Below, piece after piece: positions 24,525 through 32,381 of a stretch of 32,812 nt of DNA. Source of the stretch: Desulfotomaculum sp. (GTDB lineage: Bacteria > Bacillota > Desulfotomaculia > Desulfotomaculales > Desulfallaceae); assembly GCA_016841675.1 (NCBI GenBank), contig JAENYQ010000037.1, positions 1 through 32,812 on the forward strand. The letters are read 5' to 3'. The translations under genes were made by a program, and so were the position numbers. The notes beneath the pieces are model-generated. The model was given only the letters and a program-made list of their open reading frames with translations. It ran no database searches and was not told the origin of the DNA. Each line of letters begins with the position of its first letter. Position 1 is the stretch's first letter.

Positions 24525-25160
24525 CTAATTGTTGTTTTTACTTTTTAGTTGACTGGCATATAAAGCGGCCTGGGTACGATCATTAAAGTTCAATTTTGCC
24601 AGTACTTGACTTACATGTTTTTTAACAGTGTTTTCGCTGATAAAAAGTTTATCAGCGATTTTTTTATTTGAGAGTCCTTGGCCCAGGCAGGTCAAAACTT
24701 CTATTTCCCTGGGGGAAAGTATTTCATCAAGGTTCTCCAATTCCCCACCGTGACCGGGGTCATTTTTCTTTTCCATGAAAACAGGGTCAAAATATTTCCT
24801 TCCCTTGATTACGGTTCTAATGGCGTAGAGAATATCTTCGGGAAAGGCGTCCTTTAGAATATACCCGTCAACTCCCGCATTGATGGCTTTTGCACAATCC
24901 TCAGCCAGTGAAGAAGATGATAGAACGACAAATTTGCATCCCGGGTAAATACTTTTTGCCCGCTCAATAAAATCAATGCCGTTTTCATTTTTTAATCTCA
25001 TGTCCACCAGCACCAAGTTAAAATTATGTGCGGACATTAAATCCATGGCGGTTTTGATGTCATTAGCCTGCATCACATTTTCAATTTCCTGTTCGCCAAT
25101 GAGAATGGTTCTAATTCCATTGCAAACAAGGGGATGATCATCAACAATCAGCACATGCAT
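24525..25160 (-). CDS. NarL/LuxR-family response regulator
   Basis: This 211-residue protein runs from ATG 25160 (minus strand), MHVLIVDDHPLV, behind AAGGATGGGGG; the longer frame to 25238 adds 26 unlikely residues. The receiver domain has the acidic pair VDD, phospho-Asp in LVLVDMRL and Lys in YILKDAF. The C-terminal LuxR helix-turn-helix reads LSPREIEVLTCLGQGLSNKK then IADKLFISENTVKKHVS. It faces the exported-protein operon tail to tail, 39 bases apart. The matching HisKA_3 kinase is at 17718. Likely targets are the fibre genes; this is inference. Confidence 0.93.
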   Translation of the reverse strand: MHVLIVDDHPLVCNGIRTILIGEQEIENVMQANDIKTAMDLMSAHNFNLVLVDMRLKNENGIDFIERAKSIYPGCKFVVLSSSSLAEDCAKAINAGVDGYILKDAFPEDILYAIRTVIKGRKYFDPVFMEKKNDPGHGGELENLDEILSPREIEVLTCLGQGLSNKKIADKLFISENTVKKHVSQVLAKLNFNDRTQAALYASQLKSKNNN

Positions 25161-25834
25161 CCCGATACCCCCATCCTTATCCTGGTTAGACTTATCACAG
25201 GATGTCCAAACAAAACGAGCAGAGCTTTTCTTCCACAAAATACATTATATCAAAGAAGGAATGAATTTTACAATGTAGTATGTCACGGTGGTTACTGCTT
25301 TCTAAAGTCTCAAAAGTTTTTTTCTTGGCGCGATAGAGAACAGGTACTGACTCGCAAAACAAGGCGGCGCCTGTCCTTATTTGTAAGTCATTGCCCTGGC
25401 ATAAATAACTACAACTGTTTGGCTTCGGGATACCTCTTTTAGAGAAGGGTTGCCATTGGTAACCCTTGGTTTTATATTGTCTTTTCATGGGGTTTGCTTA
25501 GTTTCTTTCATTTTTAAAGATAACTGGATTTAAGAGCCTAATGAAATAAGCGCATCCTCTCGAGAGCGCCCTTTTTTGTTTGGAGGTTTCTACGCAGTTG
25601 AAAACGATGTTCCATGAATTCTTTTAGCTAACAATTCGGTACTTAAGCTATGATATGGGAGTAACGCACGCGGTGTTCAACATGGGCGGGCGATAGACAC
25701 ATGTCGTCATTTAGTATCTCAAAAATTAGTGTTGATCGTTGTATGTTCCTGTAGTAATATTATTTCGAAAAATTTGTGCAATTTAAAAAAAACCTGTTTG
25801 TTGTTTTAAAAATATTTTAACGAGAGGTGTTATT
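25161..25834. other. 674-base intergenic stretch, no convincing gene
   Basis: It separates the divergently read response regulator and DnaD-like gene. Two structures stand out. A hairpin AAGGGTT/AACCCTT lies at 25445-25467. A terminator-like GCGC-CTCTCGAGAG-GCGC stem with CTTTTTTG lies at 25550-25578, facing right with no gene before it. Short open frames here lack ribosome sites and recognisable sequence. The last 100 bases are AT-rich and may hold the promoter for the next gene. Confidence 0.5.
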
Positions 25835-26728
25835 ATGAATTACGTGCGCGAAATTAATGCCTTCACAGACTGGTTGGAAACAAACCCGCTTGAGTCCACT
25901 ACAATAGCCTTATGGTTTATCCTGATGGGCATAAACAACAAGTGCGGCTGGCGGGAATGGTTTACAGTGGCCAATCTGACACTACAGGCCAAAATTAGGG
26001 TTAGTAAAAACACGGTCATAAAGCACCGCAGCATTTTAGTGGAAAAAGGCCTCATCCAGTACGAAAACCAGGGCCGGGAGGTGGGCAAGTATCGGATGGT
26101 TTCCCTGATCAATAATCGAGGTGTGCATAATACACCGCAATATGAACCGACCTTTGAACCGACATATGAACCGGAAGGTAAACCGGAATGTGACCCCATA
26201 AAAAGTATTAGTGGAAATAATTCACCGATACGTACACCGAAACAGGAACCAATGGATAGCAGCGCTGGGAATTTGCCCCCGTATCTTGAACCGATCCCTG
26301 AACCGAACCCTGCGCCATTAATTAAACTAAACAAAACTAAACAAAATATAAAAGATATATATAAAGATATATATACCATTTTTCATCATTGGAACCATCA
26401 AAAAATTATAACCCACCGCAATTTAAATGAGGTAACCAAAGAACATATCAGGGCCACGTTAGCCGGCGGCTACACTGTGGAAGAAATTACGTCGGCCATT
26501 GACAACTATGCTGAAGTGCTTAACGGTCAGCAATACTACTGGACCTATCGTTGGGGACTGGACGAGTTTCTGCTACGCGGGGTGGATAAATTTAAAACCG
26601 CCAGCAACCCCAGAACCAACTTCTTGAAAGACAAATCCAAAGTGCCGGATAAGGCGCAAGTGAGTACGAATAAATATGACAAGTATGCCGAGTATACCAA
26701 CCGCGTCGTTGCCTACGATGACCTTTAG
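25835..26728 (+). CDS. DnaD / phage replication-initiation-like protein
   Basis: This 297-residue protein has an N-terminal winged-helix-like region (about 1-95: MNYVREINAFTDWLETN, SKNTVIKHRSILVEKGLIQY). A Pro/Glu-rich linker follows (YEPTFEPTYEPEGKPE and later PEPNPAP), then a C-terminal helical domain (VTKEHIRATLAGGYTVEEI, YYWTYRWGLDEFLLRG) like the conserved C-terminal domain of phage replication proteins. GAGAGGTG precedes the ATG. It stands alone with no phage or plasmid genes nearby, so it may be a relic of a mobile element or a domesticated replication gene. Confidence 0.65.
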   Translation: MNYVREINAFTDWLETNPLESTTIALWFILMGINNKCGWREWFTVANLTLQAKIRVSKNTVIKHRSILVEKGLIQYENQGREVGKYRMVSLINNRGVHNTPQYEPTFEPTYEPEGKPECDPIKSISGNNSPIRTPKQEPMDSSAGNLPPYLEPIPEPNPAPLIKLNKTKQNIKDIYKDIYTIFHHWNHQKIITHRNLNEVTKEHIRATLAGGYTVEEITSAIDNYAEVLNGQQYYWTYRWGLDEFLLRGVDKFKTASNPRTNFLKDKSKVPDKAQVSTNKYDKYAEYTNRVVAYDDL

Positions 26729-26881
26729 CAAGCTGCAGATGCATGGCGGCAGCAACCAGGGAGGTTAGGGTGTTCACCCTCGCTGCGTTATTAATTAAGG
26801 CGCAATCCCTAAAAGGAAATTAACACCGGTTTGTCGAAATGGGTATTTAACATATGTTCAATACTAAAGGAGTGATTGATT

Positions 26882-27286
26882 ATGCCAAAGCTTAACGGCG
26901 CAGTGAAAGATGTGTTTGTAAAAACAGCTATTTACCCGGTAGCTACAGCATCCAAAGATGGTATACCCAACGTTGTGCCCATTCATTTTGTAAAAATTTA
27001 CGATGAGGACACCATACTGCTGGTTGACAATTTCATGGCTAAAAGCCTGAAGAATTTACAGGAGAACCCTCAATTATCTATTAGCGTTTGGGATATGGAC
27101 AAAAAACAAGCCTACCAGATAAAAGGACAAGCTACCATTGTCACATCTGGGAAGCCATTTGATGAAGCGGTGGCTTGGGTAAAAAAAGGAAAGCCAAATT
27201 TAAACCCCAACTCGGCTATTCTTATGAAAGTAACCAATATATATAATTGCCAGCCCGGCCCTGATTTAGGCAAAGAATTAGAATAA
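26882..27286 (+). CDS. Pyridoxamine 5'-phosphate oxidase-fold (FMN-binding) protein
   Basis: This 134-residue protein starts at ATG 26882, 8 bases after AAAGGAGTG. The split-barrel FMN-binding pattern is seen: VATASKDGIPNVVPIHFVKI, ILLVDNFMAKSLKNLQENPQ, LSISVWDMDKKQAYQIKGQA. Small single-domain members bind FMN or related flavins and are mostly uncharacterised. It is intact and close to typical length. The truncated IclR reading frame begins directly after its stop. Confidence 0.8.
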   Translation: MPKLNGAVKDVFVKTAIYPVATASKDGIPNVVPIHFVKIYDEDTILLVDNFMAKSLKNLQENPQLSISVWDMDKKQAYQIKGQATIVTSGKPFDEAVAWVKKGKPNLNPNSAILMKVTNIYNCQPGPDLGKELE

Positions 27287-27291
27287 AATAA

Positions 27292-27861
27292 TGCAGCGCC
27301 ATTGATAATTTAAATATCCGGGATTATGCACTGCCGGTAATGGGTGCAATAGCCAGACAAACTAATGAAACAGTTAATTTATACATTCCATATGAAGGTG
27401 AATTGTTGCTCATTGAAAAGATTGATTCCACTCATGCGTTAAAAATATATACCAGGATAGGTGACCGCTTGCCGATTTATTGTACCTCCGTGGGTAAAGC
27501 GCTGCTGGCATGGATGGATGAAAATGAAAGAAAGGATCTTTTGTTAAGAACGATATTAAAACCTTTTACCCCCAAAACAATTTACCACCCGGATGAACTG
27601 GAAAAAGAAGTTTTAACTATTAGGGATAAAGGTTATGCCCTGTCCAACGAAGAGCTTAATATGGGAGTTTTATCTGTTGGTGCGCCAATATTCGGGCCGG
27701 AAGGGATGGCTATTGCCGGTATTAGCATTGCCTTGCCAGTAACCAGGGAAACCTTTACAGTGGATGAATTGGGCGAAATCGTAAAGAAGGGCACCACACA
27801 AATAAGCTTGGCTTGCGGGGGTGTCAGCACTAAACTTGCCGTATATTTTAATGTAAACTGA
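27292..27861 (+). pseudogene. IclR-family regulator lacking its DNA-binding domain
   Basis: The effector domain is recognisable: ALPVMGAIARQTNETVNLYI, IEKIDSTHALKIYTRIGDRL, PIYCTSVGKALLAWM, LEKEVLTIRDKGYALSNEEL, GVLSVGAPIFGPEGMAIAGI. IclR-like sequence extends upstream of the first Met (27340) back to a TAA at 27289-27291, with no winged-helix and no good start. About 80 N-terminal residues are missing. It may express a fragment from ATG 27340 but cannot bind DNA as an IclR repressor. Confidence 0.85.
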
Positions 27862-27880
27862 TTGTGGCTGGTTAAAAGTT

Positions 27881-27926
27881 AAAAGGGCAGGCACTGATTT
27901 AAAGATAAATCGGTGCCTGCCCTTTT
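27881..27926. terminator. Long bidirectional terminator hairpin
   Basis: The arm from AAAAGGGCAGGCACTG (27881) pairs over 21 bp (one G-T) with the arm ending TGCCTGCCCTTTT (27926), around an AAGA loop. A- and T-runs on both sides allow function in both directions. It closely resembles the hairpin at 30169-30210 after citrate synthase. Confidence 0.85.
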
Positions 27927-27944
27927 GGGGGCCGGCGTTTTTAA

Positions 27945-28001
27945 TTAACGTATGCTCATCGGGGTATATTTGCGCCGTTCCGCCACACACTTGTAAGCCG
28001 G
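27945..28001 (-). pseudogene. Citrate synthase 3' end remnant
   Basis: Read on the minus strand this gives PAYKCVAERRKYTPMSIR and a stop, against PAYKCVAERRSYTPMGKR at the end of the intact citrate synthase (30234-31589). Similarity stops abruptly upstream at the Pro codon. Only about 18 codons survive, together with a copy of the terminator. Confidence 0.85.
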
Positions 28002-28108
28002 TTGTGGATTGGGTTCAAATATGTATTCTAAAACCTTGAGCATTAATAGCAATAACTGGTATAATAACTTAATTCAATCCATTGTTATGGGGAATGAGGT
28101 TAACCGCA

Positions 28109-28573
28109 TTGACAATAAATAATCTATTTTTAAACTACGAACTAATTGCCGATAAGATAACTGATATAGAAAAATCGGTTTCTTTATTAAACACCATTGC
28201 ACAAGTTGACCCGCAAGAATTTTACAAGGATGAGATACTTGTTTCCGGTGCCAAGTATCAACTAATACTGGGTATCGAAGCAGCCCAAAACATCTGTAAT
28301 CACATGGCCGCCAGGGTAGCCAAAGAAGTCCCCCGGAGTTATGCGGACTGTTTTCGTATTTTGGGCGATAGCGGTATATTATCTAGAGAATTGGTCCAGA
28401 AACTTGTTTCCATGGCCAAGTTCAGAAATTTATTGGTACACCAATACGGTAAGGTAGATGATTCTGTTGTGTTTAATATACTAAAACATAACACTGTAGA
28501 TTTAACCAGGTATGCAGGAGAAATAAAACTATTTCTAAAATCAAGTCTTGAGGAACTAAATAATGAGAAATAA
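28109..28573 (+). CDS. hepT: HepT-like HEPN toxin
   Basis: TTG 28109 is proposed as start because GGGGAATGAGG (28089-28099) is correctly spaced; TTG 28082 and ATG 28094 are alternatives within or before that site. The protein is about 154 residues and all-helical, and contains RNLLVHQY, the R-x4-H-x-Y motif of the HEPN RNase/HepT family (DUF86). It overlaps the nucleotidyltransferase gene by 11 bases, the usual toxin-first order of HepT-MntA modules. MntA neutralises HepT by AMPylating the Tyr of this motif in studied systems. Confidence 0.88.
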   Translation: MTINNLFLNYELIADKITDIEKSVSLLNTIAQVDPQEFYKDEILVSGAKYQLILGIEAAQNICNHMAARVAKEVPRSYADCFRILGDSGILSRELVQKLVSMAKFRNLLVHQYGKVDDSVVFNILKHNTVDLTRYAGEIKLFLKSSLEELNNEK

Positions 28574-28988
28574 CAAATACATGCTCACCGATATAGACAA
28601 AGAGTCTATAGAAAACCTGTTCAAAAGCAAATTGTCTCACCGCCCGGAGATTTTATTTGCCTACCTGCACGGCTCTTTTTTACTGCCAACATCCTGTGGC
28701 GATGTTGATCTTGCGGTATACCTGGATGAAAAGGTTTTGCCATATAAACATTGGGAATATGAAGCCGAACTGTCTATGTGCCTGGATCAACAGGTAGGTA
28801 TGCCGGTAGACATAATGATTTTGAATTATGCCCCTGTTACCCTGCGTTATCATGTCAGTAGAGGCAAAATGCTGTTTAGCGTGGATGAAAAAGCCAGGTT
28901 TGATTTTCTGGAACAAACCTGGCGTGAATACTTTGATTATCAGCCAATTTTTCAGGCCTTCTTAAAAGATTTGTTAACCAACCGGTAG
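28563..28988 (+). CDS. mntA: MntA-like minimal nucleotidyltransferase antitoxin
   Basis: This 141-residue protein has HGSFLLPTSCGDVDLAVYLD, the G-S-x(9-10)-D-x-D nucleotidyltransferase motif of MNT proteins. A third acidic residue is likely in PVDIMIL. ATG 28563 lies inside the end of hepT. Together they form a complete type VII toxin-antitoxin pair. The surrounding DNA is full of gene remnants, consistent with an inserted accessory module. Confidence 0.9.
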   Translation: MRNNKYMLTDIDKESIENLFKSKLSHRPEILFAYLHGSFLLPTSCGDVDLAVYLDEKVLPYKHWEYEAELSMCLDQQVGMPVDIMILNYAPVTLRYHVSRGKMLFSVDEKARFDFLEQTWREYFDYQPIFQAFLKDLLTNR

Positions 28989-29047
28989 GATGCCAGGCAC
29001 CAAATTTATTAACTTATTGTTGATGATTTCAAACTAAGGTGATTAAA

Positions 29048-29173
29048 TTGCCACACACCGAAGAGCAACAGGAGATCTGTGAATTTTGGACAGCAGATGA
29101 ACGATTGGTTAATTCTTTAAGAGGTAAAAAAATTATGTTAATTTACTTAAAGAATTATAATCACCACTCTTAA
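29048..29173 (+). CDS. Small hypothetical protein (41 residues)
   Basis: A TTG start at 29048 follows CTAAGGTGATTAAA, with AAGGTG as a reasonable ribosome site. The product begins PHTEEQQEICEFWTADERLV and ends NHHS; it is charged with no membrane segment. The stop is 11 bases before the next start, where the stop region itself provides AAGGAG. It is not recognised; coupling with the next gene is the main support. Confidence 0.4.
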   Translation: MPHTEEQQEICEFWTADERLVNSLRGKKIMLIYLKNYNHHS

Positions 29174-29184
29174 GGAGTGATTCT

Positions 29185-29970
29185 ATGCTGGGCAATAAAC
29201 AACCCCACCGTAATAAAATTAATAGAGCTGATATTATTAATGATATTAAGCTGTTGGAGAAGATTAAACAGCATTTTAGGGGCGTTCAGCAACAAAAAAC
29301 GGCTTTTTATAAAATTGTCGATGACCTAAGAAGAGCTTACAGGTTTAAGCCACAATTATTTAGTAAACTAGATATTAAAATGATAAAGCATTTAATTGAT
29401 TATGTAAAAAATTATCAAGATGTTTTAGATTTTAATACACAAATAGAATTACACAAAATATGTTTAAATGAATTACCGAAAGGGACAGTTGTTTTACACA
29501 AGATGGATTACTATGTTGGAGTTGTAGTTGATTCAAAGTGTAAAACAGAGAGTAAAACGTATAAAAATCCCAGTACGGAAAGAGAGTATAGAATATTTAT
29601 ATCCGCGCAAGAAGTAAGGCATGCTTCTTCTTTTGACCTGAATGTCATCGGTTCATCTACGATAAGTCAATGTTTCAAGTGCAACGGTCTTATAAGCATT
29701 TTTTCGCAGAAATGCGTTAAATGCCGCTGGCGGATTTGTTCGCACTGTAATTCTTGTAACTGTAATAATAATCCGCACTTTAGAACTAAAGCGAAACCAT
29801 TGGGTGGGAGGATTACTAAGCTTACCCTCGGTCAGCAAACAATGTCACAATGCGTCAATTGTCTGAAATTTGATACGGAGTTATGCCCCGGTCCCAGTGA
29901 GACTATGGGCTCTTATAGTAGAATGGTAACCTTCTGTTCTGCTTATAGTCCACGAAGTAAGAACTATTAA
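29185..29970 (+). CDS. Hypothetical Cys-rich (zinc-ribbon-like) protein
   Basis: This 261-residue protein has a strong AAGGAG before its ATG. The first 110 residues are Lys-rich and helical (KIKQHFRGVQQQKTAFYKIV). A beta-type segment follows (GTVVLHKMDYYVGVVVDSKC). Then comes a Cys cluster: CFKCNG (163-168), CVKC (about 178-181) and CSHCNSCNC (about 187-195), and later CVNC (223-226), suggesting two or more zinc sites. No known family was recognised. The zinc-ribbon pattern suggests binding of nucleic acid or protein; this is inference. Confidence 0.65.
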   Translation: MLGNKQPHRNKINRADIINDIKLLEKIKQHFRGVQQQKTAFYKIVDDLRRAYRFKPQLFSKLDIKMIKHLIDYVKNYQDVLDFNTQIELHKICLNELPKGTVVLHKMDYYVGVVVDSKCKTESKTYKNPSTEREYRIFISAQEVRHASSFDLNVIGSSTISQCFKCNGLISIFSQKCVKCRWRICSHCNSCNCNNNPHFRTKAKPLGGRITKLTLGQQTMSQCVNCLKFDTELCPGPSETMGSYSRMVTFCSAYSPRSKNY

Positions 29971-30050
29971 CCCAACGATAGTGCGATTTAGCAGTTACTA
30001 ACATGTAATACAAGTTAGTAACTGCTTTCGCCAAACTAAAAGGGGATTAA

Positions 30051-30167
30051 GAACTGTTTTTTACTGCCATTGCCAGTACTATTTTGGGGATGGGCATTCC
30101 GGTTACAGCAACGTATATTTTCCTTTCGGTGCTGGCTGCTCCCGCTATGGTTGGCTTTAGAAAGTAA
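30051..30167 (+). pseudogene. TRAP transporter fused permease, C-terminal remnant
   Basis: The frame reads FFTAIASTILGMGIPVTATY then IFLSVLAAPAMVGFRK and TAA. LGMGIPVTATYIFLSVLAAP is very close to the conserved helix of 4TM/12TM fused TRAP permeases. An in-frame TAA lies at 30048-30050 and there is no start. It ends 2 bases before the citrate synthase terminator. Confidence 0.7.
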
Positions 30168-30168
30168 C

Positions 30169-30210
30169 AGGACAGGCATTGATTCAAAAAACGAATCGGT
30201 GCCTGTCCTT
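30169..30210. terminator. Terminator of citrate synthase (and of the TRAP remnant)
   Basis: AGGACAGGCATTGATTC (30169-30185) pairs with GAATCGGTGCCTGTCCT (30193-30209) with G-T pairs, followed by TCTTT on the plus strand; on the minus strand no strong T-run follows. It is the sister of the hairpin at 27881. Confidence 0.75.
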
Positions 30211-30233
30211 CTTTGGAGGTTGGCGTTTTTAAC

Positions 30234-31589
30234 CTAACGCTTGCCCATCGGGGTATAACTGCGCCTTTCCGCCACGCACTTGTAAGCCGGTCTAATAATT
30301 TTACCTGCGTTAACAATCTCCTCAATCCGGTGGGCACTCCAGCCGGAAATTCTGGAGATGGCAAAGAGAGGAGTATACAATTCAGGTGGAATGTCCAGCA
30401 TGCGATAAACAAAACCGGAATAAAAATCGATATTGGCGCTGACACCTCTTTGTAGTCGGTGGCCTTGGGTTACAACTTTAGGGGCAATTTCTTCAACCTT
30501 GGCATAAAGGTTATATTCATCCTGCATACCCTTTTCCCGGGCCAGCTGGGCGACATGGTCCTTGAATATTACGGCCCTTGGATCGGATACCGAGTAAACA
30601 GCATGTCCAATACCGTAAATTAGGCCTGTATTGTCAAAGGCTTGCTTGTTAACTATTTTGAGCAGGTGGTTTTCTATTTCTTCATCGTCCTGCCAATCCC
30701 TTAATTTTTGTTTCATATCATCAAACATGTTAATAACTTTAAGGTTAGCACCGCCATGCCTTGGTCCCTTAAGGGAGCCAAGCGAAGCGGCAGTGGAAGC
30801 ATACGTATCTGTACCTGACGAAGTTACCACATGGGTTACGAAAGAGGAGTTGTTACCGCCGCCGTGTTCTGCGTGAAGGATTAGGGCCAGGTCTAAGAGC
30901 CTAGCTTCGAGTTTGGTGTATTGACTATCGTGTCTGAGCATGTGCAAAATGTTTTCGGCAGTGCTGAGACCAATTTGCGGGCTGTGAATATATAAGCTTT
31001 GGTTGGCATAGTAACGGGCAAAAGCCTGGTAACCATAAACCGCCATGGTGGGAAAACAGGCGATTAGTTTGATACATTGCTGTAATACATTGTTGATGGA
31101 AGTGTCATCGGCCCGGTCATCAAAACTGTATAAAGCTAAAACGCTTCTGGCCATTTGATTCATAATATCGTTACTGGGTGAAGTTAGGATCATGTCCCGG
31201 ACAAAATGCTCGGGCAGGTCCCGATAGGAACCAAGGATTTGTTCAAAGTCACTTAGTTCATTTTTACTGGGCAGTCCACCAAAAAGCAGCAGGTAACAAG
31301 TTTCTTCAAAACCAAAACGGTCATCATTAAGACAGCCGTCGATTAAGTCTTTTACATCATAGCCTCTATACATTAGCCGACCGGGAACGGGAATGATATC
31401 GTTTTCATCAACGATGTAAGCATGTACCTCGCCAATCTCGGTCAAGCCAACCAAAACACCCCTGCCGTCACTATCACGAAGCCCCCGTTTAACTTGGTAT
31501 TTATCAAACAATGAGGCATCGAGCACGTTACGTTTTTCGGCCAGGCTGGCTAATTTGTCTAATACTCTGTATTCGTAATCTTTTAGCAT
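30234..31589 (-). CDS. Citrate synthase
   Basis: This 451-residue Si-type citrate synthase-fold enzyme condenses acetyl-CoA with oxaloacetate. Catalytic residues are visible in HAEHGGGNNSSF (first His), YGIGHAVYSVSDPRA (second His) and SANIDFYSGFVY (Asp). LKGPRHGGAN and the C-terminal PAYKCVAERRSYTPMGKR are also typical. The length is near that of the long Clostridia members. AAGAGGTG precedes the ATG on the minus strand. A 2-methylcitrate or broader specificity cannot be excluded. It is a single-gene unit ending at the hairpin 30169-30210. Confidence 0.93.
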   Translation of the reverse strand: MLKDYEYRVLDKLASLAEKRNVLDASLFDKYQVKRGLRDSDGRGVLVGLTEIGEVHAYIVDENDIIPVPGRLMYRGYDVKDLIDGCLNDDRFGFEETCYLLLFGGLPSKNELSDFEQILGSYRDLPEHFVRDMILTSPSNDIMNQMARSVLALYSFDDRADDTSINNVLQQCIKLIACFPTMAVYGYQAFARYYANQSLYIHSPQIGLSTAENILHMLRHDSQYTKLEARLLDLALILHAEHGGGNNSSFVTHVVTSSGTDTYASTAASLGSLKGPRHGGANLKVINMFDDMKQKLRDWQDDEEIENHLLKIVNKQAFDNTGLIYGIGHAVYSVSDPRAVIFKDHVAQLAREKGMQDEYNLYAKVEEIAPKVVTQGHRLQRGVSANIDFYSGFVYRMLDIPPELYTPLFAISRISGWSAHRIEEIVNAGKIIRPAYKCVAERRSYTPMGKR

Positions 31590-31857
31590 TTTTTATTTTC
31601 ACCTCTTTACATGTTCTGTTCTGTTCTGTGCTACTAAATACTACATTACTTGTTCATAATCCTGCTGAAGATACCTATAATACTGTATTACGAACGAAAT
31701 TGATGTGAACAAAAGCGGTGTCGGCACCAAACTTGTTTATCTAAATTTGTGAACTAATCGAAAAAACTAATAGTTTTGACAACTAATTAAATTTTTGCTA
31801 AAAGTGAAAAATTATATACGATTTAGCAGGAAATGACTCTAATTTGTTGAATTAAGA
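31590..31857. promoter_or_regulatory. Divergent intergenic region between citrate synthase and a prepilin gene
   Basis: On the right, TTGACA (31776-31781) with a 17-bp spacer and a poor TAAAAG -10 (31799-31804) may serve the prepilin gene; AT-rich sequence continues to its start. On the left a triple TTCTG repeat (from 31615) and the short palindromic ATACTGTAT (31679-31687) lie in the citrate synthase leader. No clear -10 for citrate synthase was found. Confidence 0.4.
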
Positions 31858-32364
31858 ATGCAAAAAAATTTTTACCTCTGGTTGTACGATATGGTGTCAA
31901 TTAACCGCACTGGTTTCTCTCTTATTGAACTATTAATAGTAATTGCTTTGTTAGCCATTGTTTTAGCTATTGCCGTGCCGGCAATGGGCCATTACTTGGC
32001 TGACTGTCAGCTTGAGTCGGCCTGTCTGCAGCTGCAGCAGGACATCCGTTCTACCGGGCAGGACGCACTGGTAAACGAGTCGGTCAATTATCGCATCAAA
32101 TTAAACCGCAACTCTGAAAAATACCGGGTTATTGACCTCTTAAGTCCGTCAGAATACCGCGAAGTAGCCTTGCCCAGCGGTGTGGATATGGTGCTGAGTA
32201 ATTTTCCAAACGACATCATCAGGTTTTCCGCCCGGGGAGCGCCTACCGCAGGCGGACATATCTGTTTGAACAGCCTGCAAACCGGTAAATTTATGTATGT
32301 TATAGTCGCACCGGTAACCGGGCGCATCAGGGTTAGTGATGAGCCGCCTGCCGGGCGAGATTAA
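31858..32364 (+). CDS. GspH/FimT-type minor prepilin
   Basis: The prepilin segment reads NRTG then FSLIELLIVIALLAIVLAIA with Glu +5. A GspH/FimT-like domain follows (LESACLQLQQDIRSTGQDAL, ARGAPTAGGHICLNS). ATG 31858 gives 168 residues with an 18-residue leader; ATG 31891 would give an 8-residue leader (MVSINRTG) of more usual length. Neither has a clear ribosome site, so the start is open. It lies 15.5 kb from the other minor prepilins, next to another prepilin-like gene. Confidence 0.82.
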   Translation: MQKNFYLWLYDMVSINRTGFSLIELLIVIALLAIVLAIAVPAMGHYLADCQLESACLQLQQDIRSTGQDALVNESVNYRIKLNRNSEKYRVIDLLSPSEYREVALPSGVDMVLSNFPNDIIRFSARGAPTAGGHICLNSLQTGKFMYVIVAPVTGRIRVSDEPPAGRD

Positions 32365-32381
32365 TTTATTTGGTGATGTAT

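Noticed and set aside
25134-25442. A 102-codon plus-strand open frame
   Set aside because: It overlaps the start of the response regulator on the other strand, has no ribosome site and no recognisable motif.
31511-31708. A 65-codon open frame opposite the citrate synthase start
   Set aside because: It lies antisense to the citrate synthase 5' end and leader; no ribosome site.
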